Below the pieces are notes generated by a model. That model did not search any database. It saw only the letters and a program-made list of their open reading frames with translations, and had not been told where the DNA came from. A stretch of 19,827 bases of DNA, taken from positions 1 through 19,827 of the forward strand of contig JAQGGY010000041.1 of assembly GCA_028289095.1 (NCBI GenBank), given 5' to 3'. Below are positions 13,315 to 19,648 of the stretch, piece after piece. The position numbers were made by a program, and so were the translations under genes. The first letter of the stretch is position 1; each line of letters starts with the position of its first letter. This DNA is from Candidatus Saccharimonadota bacterium (GTDB lineage Bacteria; Patescibacteriota; Saccharimonadia; Saccharimonadales; Saccharimonadaceae).

Positions 13315-15139
13315 ACGATACTGCACCGTGATTACGAAAGAATCCAATGATATTTTTCGCTACAAGAATACCTAGACCGATAACAAATGCGGCTGTAATG
13401 AATGGCAGGAAGTCGAACTGTAATGCAGCTTGCGACTGACTGTTCGGAATACCTTCGCTTGGTGGCAACGTATCTGATTTTGTCGCTGCTCCTGCGACTT
13501 CTTCATTTTCTTCTTCGGCAGGCGTCTGCGACTGAACTGTCGCAACATTACTTGTATCGCTACTAGGTGGAGTATGCCTTGCCTGCTGTGATTGCCGTAC
13601 GGTATTCGCAACAAACTGAAATGGCGAATTCGATGCTGGCGCGGCCGATTGCGACGCTGGCGTAACACCGCCCATTCCACCGACACTAACGGGTTGACTT
13701 CCACGCTCGGTATCTACTCCAAAACTACCTAGCCAACTTCCAAATACATTGATAAATAACACACCGAACCAGCCCGTTAAACCGAGCTGACTACCAGATA
13801 CGTTCGCAACGTTGGCTGATGCCGTTGCACCACCTGTCGTGGCATTACCGGCGTTCGTATTCTTTTCGACAGTCGCATCGCCGGACTGCGAATTTAGCGT
13901 GATGTTATTAACAATTGCGCTATTATTATTGACGTCAATCGTTAGTTCCGGCGCAACAGTATTAGTCGTAACGCCAGTTCCCAGCGCTGCTGCGCTTGTA
14001 CCTGTTGGCGCGTCAACAATCAACCCGACCCATTGGCCAAGCACATTTACAAATACCAGCAAGCTATCTTTGGCTACAATCTGATGACCGGATAGATTAA
14101 GCAACACCAGATTCGTTTTTGCGTCGCCAGTCGTGGCACTGCCCGCGTTCGTATTGCTTGCAACTAGCGCATTGCCACTTGCCGCATTTAAATCTATGTT
14201 ATTAATAATTGATTGCGTGTCCTGCGAAGAAACGGCTAACGAGTTTGTCGGTGTCGACGAATCTCCCTTGTTACTGGCGAGTAGTTGAGGTAGAAAATCA
14301 GGTGCGACTAAAATATCCCCGTCCAAGTTACCATAAATATTGATCGTTCCGACGAATGATTGGTTTGCGGCAATAATCGAATTGATAATGTTCATAACAT
14401 TCGCGACAGTATCCGCTGATCCTGTCACTGCACTACCGCCTGTCGTATTGCTTGCCACTGTCGCATTGCCACTAGTCGCATTCAAATTGATGTCATTTTT
14501 AATTGTTGCGTCGTTATTCACCGCGATAGTTGATTCGGATGGATGGTTTGCCGCTTGCAACATCGCGGCAAGTAACATTGGATACAACATAATGTCGCCA
14601 TGTACGTCACCGACAACATCGGTAACAAACGTCGCGAATTCTGCTCCACCACCACTAACCGATGAATTAACCGTGTTCATAAACGTAGCAACCGCTGCAG
14701 CATTACCTGTCGTCGCATTACCGCCAGTCGTATTACTACTAACGAGCGAATCGCCAGTTGTTGCATTAGAATTCAACGTATTATCAATCGTCGCATTCGT
14801 ATCGCTACCTACTGTCGACGTCGACGTTGGATCACTGCTGGTGGATGGTGATGTCACAGGGTTATTGCTAGCTGGTGCTTCGGTAACGAGGGGCACTAAC
14901 ACCGCTTCGTACTTGCCTGTCGAAGGGTTGTACGCCCATTTATCACTATCCCATCGTTCTGTATCAGAATTATATTTATAAGTTCGTTCTGGTTCAGGAA
15001 CTGGTGCAGTCGGCGCTACTGAAGTTGAAGGGGTACTATCCATTGTCTCTGCCATAGCAGCCATCGGATATCCACCCGCAAGCAGAACCACCGCTACATA
15101 TATCAGAAACATCCGAACAGTGTTTTTAAATTTTTGCAT
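13301..15139 (-). CDS. Large secreted or membrane-anchored repeat protein
   Basis: A 612-residue surface protein. It has a signal peptide (about 1-30, ending AMA-ET), a short linker with a W-x-YNPSTGKYE element (68-78), then four related repeats at about 110-190, 205-285, 303-375 and 401-475. Each repeat reads roughly (I/V)-N-N-I-x-L-N-(x)3-G-(D/N)-A-x-V-x3-N-T-x-(A/G)-G-x-A-T-T-G and is followed by a hydrophobic beta-rich half. A Pro/Ser/Gln-rich stalk (about 480-570) leads to a C-terminal membrane helix (about 577-600) and a basic tail. This fits a stalked cell-surface protein with a beta-helix or beta-solenoid head. The repeats match those of the 196-residue secreted protein upstream. I see no convincing LPxTG motif (only LPPSEG). 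GAGGAGGGG precedes the ATG. Adhesion to a host or a surface-layer role are guesses. Confidence 0.88.
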   Translation of the reverse strand: MQKFKNTVRMFLIYVAVVLLAGGYPMAAMAETMDSTPSTSVAPTAPVPEPERTYKYNSDTERWDSDKWAYNPSTGKYEAVLVPLVTEAPASNNPVTSPSTSSDPTSTSTVGSDTNATIDNTLNSNATTGDSLVSSNTTGGNATTGNAAAVATFMNTVNSSVSGGGAEFATFVTDVVGDVHGDIMLYPMLLAAMLQAANHPSESTIAVNNDATIKNDINLNATSGNATVASNTTGGSAVTGSADTVANVMNIINSIIAANQSFVGTINIYGNLDGDILVAPDFLPQLLASNKGDSSTPTNSLAVSSQDTQSIINNIDLNAASGNALVASNTNAGSATTGDAKTNLVLLNLSGHQIVAKDSLLVFVNVLGQWVGLIVDAPTGTSAAALGTGVTTNTVAPELTIDVNNNSAIVNNITLNSQSGDATVEKNTNAGNATTGGATASANVANVSGSQLGLTGWFGVLFINVFGSWLGSFGVDTERGSQPVSVGGMGGVTPASQSAAPASNSPFQFVANTVRQSQQARHTPPSSDTSNVATVQSQTPAEEENEEVAGAATKSDTLPPSEGIPNSQSQAALQFDFLPFITAAFVIGLGILVAKNIIGFFRNHGAVSFSRH

Positions 15140-15183
15140 CTCACCCCTCCTCTTTCTATTTCATTTATTTAAATATGATCATG

Positions 15184-15217
15184 ATCGGGGAGGACGTTGG
15201 GCATTGCCCTCCCCGAT
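15184..15217. repeat. GC-rich hairpin between the two surface-repeat genes
   Basis: A perfect 10-bp stem ATCGGGGAGG (15184-15193) / CCTCCCCGAT (15208-15217) with a 14-nt loop that can itself fold (GGGC-ATT-GCCC). No T tract follows in either direction, so it is not a standard terminator. It lies 3' of the 196-residue gene and 5' of the 612-residue gene, where it could protect the upstream mRNA or lower read-through. Confidence 0.6.
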
Positions 15218-15269
15218 GGTATTCCGTCTATGAAGATGTAACGAAATAATACACTAACTCGTCAGAGGA

Positions 15270-15860
15270 CTAGTTAGTAACGTTAAACTTGACGGATGTC
15301 ATGTTAGTGTTGGTAGCATCGCCAGTTGTTGCGTCACCACCAGTTGTATTGTGCTTTACAGTTGCATCACCTGATGATGCTGTTTGATTGTTATCGTTGT
15401 GGACATACAAATTGTTGTCGTTCTGGATGTCAATGTTCGTACGAGAATCAAAGTTTACACGGTTGACTGAGTCAGGACCGGTATTTTCAATTGTAGCCTC
15501 GTTATCACTGCCGCCATTACCACCACCTAGGGCAGCTGCGCCTGAAGCAGAGTTGTCGACAGTTACTTCGGCATCAAATGCATTCTCGTTCATTGCAGCA
15601 CCTGTTCCGGCGTCACCACCTCTTGTATTATCGCGTACCTCCGCATCACCCGTCCAAGCATCTTGGTCGTTATCGTTATGTACGCGTAAGTTATTGTCGT
15701 TATCGACATCAACACGGTATCTTGAATCGCTGCGGATTGTATTTGTTGAATCTGGACCAGTAGTGTCGATTGCACCAGAGGTTGCGCCGGCAAATCCGGA
15801 TAACCCAACCACAAGACCAAGTGACAATACTGCTGCTCCTAATTTCTTTTGCATTTTCAT
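15270..15860 (-). CDS. Secreted protein of two Asn/Asp-rich repeats
   Basis: A 196-residue exported protein: signal peptide (about 1-26, cut near GFAGA-TSG) and two 73-residue repeats (31-103 and 124-196) separated by a Gly/Ala-rich linker. Each repeat begins (I)-x-x-TGPDS-x-N, continues D-N-D-N-N-L-x-V-H-N-D-N-x-Q and ends GDA-x-V-x-x-NT-x-GGDA-x-TG. The density of Asp/Asn on alternating positions suggests a beta-solenoid or calcium-binding fold, an inference. It has no C-terminal anchor and no sortase motif, so it is probably released or attached non-covalently. Half of the repeat is shared with the 612-residue protein 130 bp downstream. A promoter with a palindrome in its spacer lies upstream, and AAGGAG precedes the ATG. 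Confidence 0.85.
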   Translation of the reverse strand: MKMQKKLGAAVLSLGLVVGLSGFAGATSGAIDTTGPDSTNTIRSDSRYRVDVDNDNNLRVHNDNDQDAWTGDAEVRDNTRGGDAGTGAAMNENAFDAEVTVDNSASGAAALGGGNGGSDNEATIENTGPDSVNRVNFDSRTNIDIQNDNNLYVHNDNNQTASSGDATVKHNTTGGDATTGDATNTNMTSVKFNVTN

Positions 15861-15889
15861 ATTTTTTCTCCTTTTCTTACCTTTTGATA

Positions 15890-15917
15890 ATTATATTCCG
15901 GGTGTTCACCCGACCAA
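15890..15917 (-). promoter_or_regulatory. Promoter of the secreted-repeat gene with an operator-like palindrome in its spacer
   Basis: On the minus strand TTGGTC (15912-15917) and a perfect TATAAT (15890-15895) are 16 bp apart. The perfect palindrome CGGGTG-TT-CACCCG (15899-15912) fills the spacer. It is much more GC-rich than its surroundings, so a repressor or MerR-like activator site is plausible. A hairpin ending the upstream transcript is the alternative, though the A/T run after it is weak. Confidence 0.5.
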
Positions 15918-15923
15918 GAGAGA

Positions 15924-15939
15924 TAGATAAGAGTATCTA
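15924..15939. repeat. Short inverted repeat TAGATA-AGAG-TATCTA
   Basis: Perfect 6-bp arms with a 4-bp spacer, just upstream of the secreted-repeat promoter and 45 bp past the stop of the anchored protein gene. On the minus strand it is followed by TCTCTCTT, so it may be a weak terminator. Confidence 0.3.
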
Positions 15940-15983
15940 CCTAGGCCAACGCGACCAACCTAAGAAATGTTATGTGTTATGTA

Positions 15984-16547
15984 CTATTGAACTTCCTTAC
16001 TATCTATATCAACATCCATACTGGATGATGAATCTAAATTAATGTTTGTTGACGAACGGGATTTTGATGTACCGGTTGTATCAGAGTCGACATTTATATC
16101 AATTGTCGTTTTACCATTATCATTTTGAATAATTTGATGGGTGGATCCATCGGAAGGAATAGGAATCGACTGACCATCTACTTCGACGGCTCCAGTCTGT
16201 GAGGAACTAGAGGAATTGCTATTGATCTTTACATCAATGCGATCAGAAGAAACTGACGATGAGGATTCGGAGGTATTACCTTCTGACGACTCGGATATAT
16301 TTTCTGGCGCGGATATAAGGGTATCTTGCGAACTCTGTATCGTAGTAGCAGAACCTAGCGGTGCGACTGCACCTACTGACATTGCGAGACTGTAATACCA
16401 CCACCCAAGTGCTGCGCTTGGAACAATTAAAATAGCCAGAAGCCTGACTATTTTAATGGGGTTTTCTTTTAGAGAGCGTAGATACGTAGAAAAATTGACC
16501 GTTGTGTCTTCTGCGATAAAACTACCGGCGGACAAATTACTCAACAT
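15984..16547 (-). CDS. Single-pass membrane protein with Ser/Asn/Asp-rich exterior
   Basis: A 187-residue protein: about 34 cytoplasmic residues with basic KENPIKIVR before a membrane helix (about 35-60, LLAILIVPSAALGWWYYSLA), then an extracytoplasmic part of low complexity, rich in Ser, Asp, Asn and Ile. The tail alternates charged or polar and hydrophobic residues (IDVKINSNSSSSS, TTIDINVDSD, TNINLDSSSSMDVDID), resembling short beta strands. A -GQSIPIP- segment interrupts it. I do not recognise a family. AAAAGGGGGTG precedes the ATG. It is the first of three minus-strand genes for exported proteins, and a perfect TGTGA-N6-TCACA dyad lies 77 bp upstream of its start codon. Confidence 0.75.
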   Translation of the reverse strand: MLSNLSAGSFIAEDTTVNFSTYLRSLKENPIKIVRLLAILIVPSAALGWWYYSLAMSVGAVAPLGSATTIQSSQDTLISAPENISESSEGNTSESSSSVSSDRIDVKINSNSSSSSQTGAVEVDGQSIPIPSDGSTHQIIQNDNGKTTIDINVDSDTTGTSKSRSSTNINLDSSSSMDVDIDSKEVQ

Positions 16548-16595
16548 ATATCACCCCCTTTTCTCATCAATCACTAAGTATCTGAACTAATCCTA

Positions 16596-16639
16596 AGAAT
16601 ACATGATGCTGCTTGTGCTTGTATGTGAAAAATTTCACA
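16596..16639 (-). promoter_or_regulatory. Crp-consensus operator upstream of the single-pass surface gene
   Basis: TGTGA-AAAATT-TCACA (16624-16639) is a perfect dyad and equals the E. coli Crp core consensus. A minus-strand TATTCT (16596-16601) lies 28 bp away, one base more than at the four other sites. It could also act on the lipid-kinase gene, but that start is about 144 bp distant. Confidence 0.5.
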
Positions 16640-16684
16640 ATATTCATGTATCTATACATATAGTCAAAAAACTTGTATAAATTT

Positions 16685-16712
16685 ACTATCATGACCCCAT
16701 AGCAGTGATAGT
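16685..16712. repeat. Inverted repeat ACTATCA ... TGATAGT
   Basis: Seven-base arms (16685-16691, 16706-16712), 14-nt spacer, followed on the plus strand by TATTTTTG. It resembles a weak terminator, but no plus-strand gene lies upstream to need one. It sits 28 bp before the -35 of the lipid-kinase promoter. Confidence 0.3.
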
Positions 16713-16739
16713 TATTTTTGCTACATACTGCCCCCAAAA

Positions 16740-16768
16740 TTACCAGACTGAACCCTGGCTGTTATAAT
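16740..16768 (+). promoter_or_regulatory. Promoter of the lipid-kinase gene, placed for a leaderless mRNA
   Basis: TTACCA (16740-16745), a 17-bp spacer and a perfect TATAAT (16763-16768). The ATG begins 8 nt past the -10, where transcription should start, and no ribosome site is present. Confidence 0.6.
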
Positions 16769-16775
16769 AAAAGCA

Positions 16776-17651
16776 ATGACAGTAATAAAAAAAATTATAA
16801 TTATTTATAACCCCAACAGTACGGGCGACGGTAAATTAAATGCCGAAAAGTTACAGGAGCAGCTTGCTGATGTAACTAAAACACCCGTTACGCTGCAGCC
16901 GACCGACTTTGCAGGGCACGCTGAAAAAATCGTACAGCAATTGCCGAATACTGATAGTATTATGGTTATTTCATCTAGCGGGGACGGTGGGTATCACGAA
17001 GTCATTAACGGCGCCCTTTCCCATGGGGAAAAAGCGAGTAAAATTACAACTGGCCTCTTACCTTCTGGTAATGCAAACGATCATTACCATGCCGTTCATA
17101 GTGGTGATGTCGTCAAGCGAATTTTAAATGGTGACGTACGACGAATTGACGTGTTAAAAATAACGGTCGACAATGACTGGACGCGATATGCACATTCGTA
17201 TGCCGGTATTGGTTTGACCCCGCATATTGGAGAAAAACTTACCCAAGCAACATTGAATCCTTTCAACGAAATATGGCTTACAATTCGTTATTTCTTGAAT
17301 TTTCGCCCTGTAAAGGTACGTACCGATACCGGTATATATCGTTATGACAGCTTGATATTCAGTAATATTGAGCGCATGTCAAAATACCTTACACTATCGA
17401 GTGATGCAAAAATTGATGATGGAAAGTTTGAAATTACCGGTTCAAAAGCCGGCACATTCAGTAAATTATTAAAGCACCTATTCAAAGCGTCGACCGTTGG
17501 CCTTACCGAAGAAGCGAACCGTGCATCGGAGTATTCGTTTACGTCGGTCCGTCCTATCTCGATTCAGCTCGACGGTGAAGTATTCCATTTTAGCGCCAAT
17601 TCCAGCGTCACAGTATCGATTGCTCCAAAAGCATTAAATTGTATTATTTAA
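16776..17651 (+). CDS. Diacylglycerol/lipid kinase family protein (DAGK_cat)
   Basis: A 291-residue member of the diacylglycerol/sphingosine/YegS kinase family, which phosphorylates lipid hydroxyls at the membrane with ATP. The family fingerprints are IIYNPNSTG (9-17), SSGDGGYHEVINGAL (67-81) in place of the usual GGDGT-x-(N/H)-E-V, and LLPSGNANDHYH (94-105) in place of the (I)PxGTxND motif. Later pieces (AGIGLTPHI, FSNIERMSKYL, DDGKFEI, QLDGE) fit the C-terminal beta-sandwich. The Thr of GDGT is Gly here and the second motif has Asn for Thr, so nucleotide handling may be altered or the enzyme may use an unusual lipid. It is divergent from the surface-protein genes. The zinc-peptidase gene follows 76 bp on and could be co-transcribed. 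Confidence 0.85.
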   Translation: MTVIKKIIIIYNPNSTGDGKLNAEKLQEQLADVTKTPVTLQPTDFAGHAEKIVQQLPNTDSIMVISSSGDGGYHEVINGALSHGEKASKITTGLLPSGNANDHYHAVHSGDVVKRILNGDVRRIDVLKITVDNDWTRYAHSYAGIGLTPHIGEKLTQATLNPFNEIWLTIRYFLNFRPVKVRTDTGIYRYDSLIFSNIERMSKYLTLSSDAKIDDGKFEITGSKAGTFSKLLKHLFKASTVGLTEEANRASEYSFTSVRPISIQLDGEVFHFSANSSVTVSIAPKALNCII

Positions 17652-17727
17652 TACAGCGCCACCTATACGCACTCGTTATTATTACTGATGATAAAACGTA
17701 AAATATTTAATTATCGAGGGCGACACT

Positions 17728-18558
17728 ATGGCATTATGGGATAAATTAACGAGCCGAGGCAATATCGAGGATAGACGCGGACAGACCGCTGCGATTGGAG
17801 GCGGCCTAGGCGTCGTTGGTATCGTCGCAAGCCTGCTGTACAGTTTTTTAAGCGGTACCCCCATCGATGTCAATCAGATCTTAACGCAACTACAGGCAGT
17901 GCAACCTGCTCAACAGAACCTGACGATTAAGGACTTTGAAGGCGCCGATAACTATGAAGTATTTGCGTCGACCGTTCTAGGTTCAACGACAGACGTTTGG
18001 CGAAATGTGTTTGAACAAAACGGAACCACTTATCCAGAGCCACGTTTAGTACTATTCCGAGCCGCAACGACATCTGGGTGTGGCATTGCTACGTCTGATG
18101 TCGGTCCGCATTACTGCCCTGCAGATCAAACGATATATATTGACGAAACATTTTTTATCGAGCTACAGCAACGGTTCAAAGCCCAGGGTGGTGATGTCGC
18201 TGAAGCCTACGTTATTGCCCACGAAGTGGGTCACCATGTTCAACGCGAATTAGGTACCATGGACAAAGTCCAACAGTCTGGTAATTCTAATCTGTCATCA
18301 ATTAACCTGGAACTGCAAGCGGATTGCTTTGCGGGCATCTGGGCAAATTCTGTTGCCGGCTTAGGCATATTCCAGCCTGGTGAAATCAACGAAGCAATTG
18401 ATGCGGCATCGGCCGTCGGCGATGATCGCATTCAACAAAGCGTCCAAGGGCAAATCAATCCAGAAACCTGGACACATGGATCATCCGAACAGCGGGTCAA
18501 GTGGTTTACCACGGGCTTCGATACTGGCGACCCGCAAGCATGCAACACCTTCAGCTAG
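17728..18558 (+). CDS. Neutral zinc metallopeptidase, YpfJ family (membrane-anchored)
   Basis: A 276-residue protein of the putative neutral zinc metallopeptidase family. A short cytoplasmic segment precedes one membrane helix (about 22-41), so the catalytic domain lies outside. The zinc site is HEVGH (165-169), and the third ligand is probably E196 in the family motif LELQADCFAG. The region RAATTSGCGIATSDVGPHYCPADQ has the cysteine pair typical of the family, which the DsbA-like protein at 1914-2618 could oxidise. The N-terminal RGNIEDRRG motif is also family-typical. Substrates are unknown. GAGGG lies upstream of the ATG, and the 3' end overlaps the convergent small membrane gene by 4 bp. 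Confidence 0.94.
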   Translation: MALWDKLTSRGNIEDRRGQTAAIGGGLGVVGIVASLLYSFLSGTPIDVNQILTQLQAVQPAQQNLTIKDFEGADNYEVFASTVLGSTTDVWRNVFEQNGTTYPEPRLVLFRAATTSGCGIATSDVGPHYCPADQTIYIDETFFIELQQRFKAQGGDVAEAYVIAHEVGHHVQRELGTMDKVQQSGNSNLSSINLELQADCFAGIWANSVAGLGIFQPGEINEAIDAASAVGDDRIQQSVQGQINPETWTHGSSEQRVKWFTTGFDTGDPQACNTFS

Positions 18559-18860
18559 CGTATTTCTCGTCCCCGTGCCTGATCATCATCACTCCATAAT
18601 TTCGTGCATACGCTGCCAATGGCAAGCATGCCGCCCGCTACTGATAGTGACGCAGGTAATAAATTATACTCATACCCTACTGCCCAAGTTATTAACCAGA
18701 ATGCAATATAGAAGTTAACAATGCCCCAAATCACGTTAACTTGGGCGCTAGACGGTTTCCCAAATGGCGTCATGTGCTTTTCACCAGTCATGCCTTTAAC
18801 AAAATGCGGCATGCCGTTCGCGGCGAATATTCCGAATAAAAAGAATAGTATATAACTCAT
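18555..18860 (-). CDS. Small membrane protein of unknown function
   Basis: A 101-residue protein with about three hydrophobic helices (1-15, 39-58 and 67-85) and a charged C-terminus (KLWSDDDQARGREIR). The N-terminal segment GIFAANGMPHFVKGMTGEKHMTPFG has the look of a conserved signature seen in uncharacterised small membrane proteins, but I cannot name the family. GGGGAG precedes the ATG. A possible -10 TATACT lies at 18921-18926. It overlaps the zinc-peptidase gene tail to tail by 4 bp, with no terminator between. Confidence 0.8.
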   Translation of the reverse strand: MSYILFFLFGIFAANGMPHFVKGMTGEKHMTPFGKPSSAQVNVIWGIVNFYIAFWLITWAVGYEYNLLPASLSVAGGMLAIGSVCTKLWSDDDQARGREIR

Positions 18861-19054
18861 AGCAAGTCTCCCCTTTTAAGATTACAGCACACTCTGACAC
18901 ATCATCGTCTTTATTGAAGAAGTATACAGTATGTAAAATTGCTGGTATTGGCTTACGATTACATCGCCTCTACATTACTACTATGGCGCGAATTATCATA
19001 AATAAATATGAGTAATTTTACTAATTTTAAAAAAATAGAGCGTGCCTTCTATTA
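18861..19054. other. AT-rich intergenic region without a gene
   Basis: About 190 bp between the small membrane gene and the terminator of the 37-aa gene. It holds the likely promoter of the membrane protein (TATACT on the minus strand, 18921-18926) and a short AGTAA-TT-TTACT repeat near 19014-19025. I see no ORF with a ribosome site and no Crp-type dyad. Confidence 0.5.
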
Positions 19055-19088
19055 ACATAAAACACCCTCTTATGGGTACAAGAGGGTG
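19055..19088 (-). terminator. Intrinsic terminator after the 37-aa gene
   Basis: A perfect 9-bp stem CACCCTCTT (19063-19071) / AAGAGGGTG (19080-19088) with an 8-nt loop. On the minus strand it is followed by TTTTATGTT. It lies 26 bp past the stop at 19115 and marks the end of a two-gene operon. Confidence 0.88.
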
Positions 19089-19114
19089 CGTGTGAGTAAT
19101 GGATATAAAGAATG

Positions 19115-19228
19115 TTAAGCTAATCCGTATTCTTTTTGCAACATATGCTTTTTCAAACGCTTATATGATTTGTCCGGTCGTAATTCATCGTTAAATGTAG
19201 TGCGACTTTGATATCTTGTACGTGACAT
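19115..19228 (-). CDS. Short basic protein (37 aa, unknown)
   Basis: An ORF of 37 codons plus TAA from ATG at 19226-19228, with a strong AAGGAG site seven bases upstream. The product is very basic (12 Lys/Arg plus one His), begins MSRTRYQSRTTFNDELRP and ends in KKHMLQKEYGLA. No membrane segment or signal is visible. It begins 20 nt after the stop of the 60-aa gene on the same strand, and a terminator follows, so both flanks support a real gene. It may bind nucleic acid or a partner protein; I do not recognise it. Confidence 0.65.
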   Translation of the reverse strand: MSRTRYQSRTTFNDELRPDKSYKRLKKHMLQKEYGLA

Positions 19229-19248
19229 ATGGTACTCCTTTTTACAGA

Positions 19249-19431
19249 TTAACCTAATAATTGTGGCTTTAGAGCGCGCATTGATGAAATAACAGGGGCA
19301 GATGAGAAATGAGAGTGGAGCCTACCATGGTTCACTTTCTTTACCTGCATCAATTCAGGATATTGCTCGGTTTTTTTAGCAATGAACGCATTGATTTTTG
19401 AATCTAATTGTTTCTGGCTATATTGTTCCAT
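19249..19431 (-). CDS. Small soluble YPEL-motif protein, copy B (60 aa)
   Basis: A 60-residue paralogue of the protein at 6117-6287. The shared half contains Y4, L9-D10, I13, F16, K19-K20 and YPEL at 24-27; the C-terminal half (HGRLHSHFSSAPVISS...) has diverged. It is predicted soluble, with no cysteine and no membrane segment. AAGGGG lies eight bases before the ATG. It is the first gene of an operon with the 37-aa ORF. Its upstream region repeats the promoter design of copy A: TATAGT with two Crp-type dyads at the same distances. Function is unknown. Conservation of both the N-terminal half and the promoter after duplication points to shared control and a shared partner. Confidence 0.75.
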   Translation of the reverse strand: MEQYSQKQLDSKINAFIAKKTEQYPELMQVKKVNHGRLHSHFSSAPVISSMRALKPQLLG

Positions 19432-19510
19432 ACCCTTTTCCCCTTGTTATTATTCTTGTTTACTCTCTAGCACTTTTCAGCTACTTGTATCTACCTCGCT
19501 GAATATACTA

Positions 19511-19516
19511 ACTATA
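19511..19516 (-). promoter_or_regulatory. -10 box of the YPEL-motif gene, copy B
   Basis: TATAGT on the minus strand, start of transcription near 19504. It is identical to the -10 of copy A at 6361-6366 and lies at the same distance from its operators. Confidence 0.55.
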
Positions 19517-19537
19517 TCGTTTATGGTTGGGATGCTG

Positions 19538-19576
19538 TATGAACATGTTCACATTAAATGTGTAATAATTTTCACA
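19538..19576. promoter_or_regulatory. Two tandem Crp/Fnr-type operators upstream of copy B
   Basis: TATGA-ACATGT-TCACA (19538-19553, one mismatch in the left arm, with a perfect GAACATGTTC core) and TGTAA-TAATTT-TCACA (19561-19576) begin 23 bp apart. The first base of the near site is 27 bp from the first base of TATAGT, exactly as in copy A. The distal site matches the distal site of copy A at 15 of 16 bases. Confidence 0.65.
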
Positions 19577-19590
19577 GCTCAATCAGATAC

Positions 19591-19623
19591 AAAAAATAAC
19601 AGGATACTTCTTTGTACCCTGTT
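19591..19623 (-). terminator. Intrinsic terminator after the copy-B receiver
   Basis: A 10-bp stem 19598-19607 / 19614-19623 (AACAGGATAC / GTACCCTGTT) that is complete in minus-strand RNA through one G-U pair, with a 6-nt loop. On the minus strand it is followed by ATTTTTT. It separates the receiver from the 60-aa gene. Confidence 0.85.
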
Positions 19624-19648
19624 ATAAAATATTCATTAAAGAGGAAAT

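Noticed and set aside
13800..14800. Regularly spaced similar DNA segments suggestive of a CRISPR or minisatellite array
   Set aside because: The similarity follows in-frame protein repeats about 90-100 residues apart with diverged codons. There are no short identical repeats with unique spacers.
14340..14981. A 213-codon plus-strand open frame inside the surface-protein gene
   Set aside because: It is antisense to the repeat protein, reads as low-complexity Val/Ala/Thr, has no ribosome site, and exists because the repeat codons avoid stops on the other strand.
16685..16712. Terminator on the plus strand upstream of the lipid kinase
   Set aside because: The stem is AT-rich and short, and no plus-strand transcript from upstream needs ending. 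Kept only as an inverted repeat.
19541..19550. GAACATGTTC as a LexA/SOS-type box
   Set aside because: It is a perfect 10-bp palindrome, but its position and flanks fit the near Crp-type dyad, matching copy A base for base in spacing. No SOS gene is nearby.
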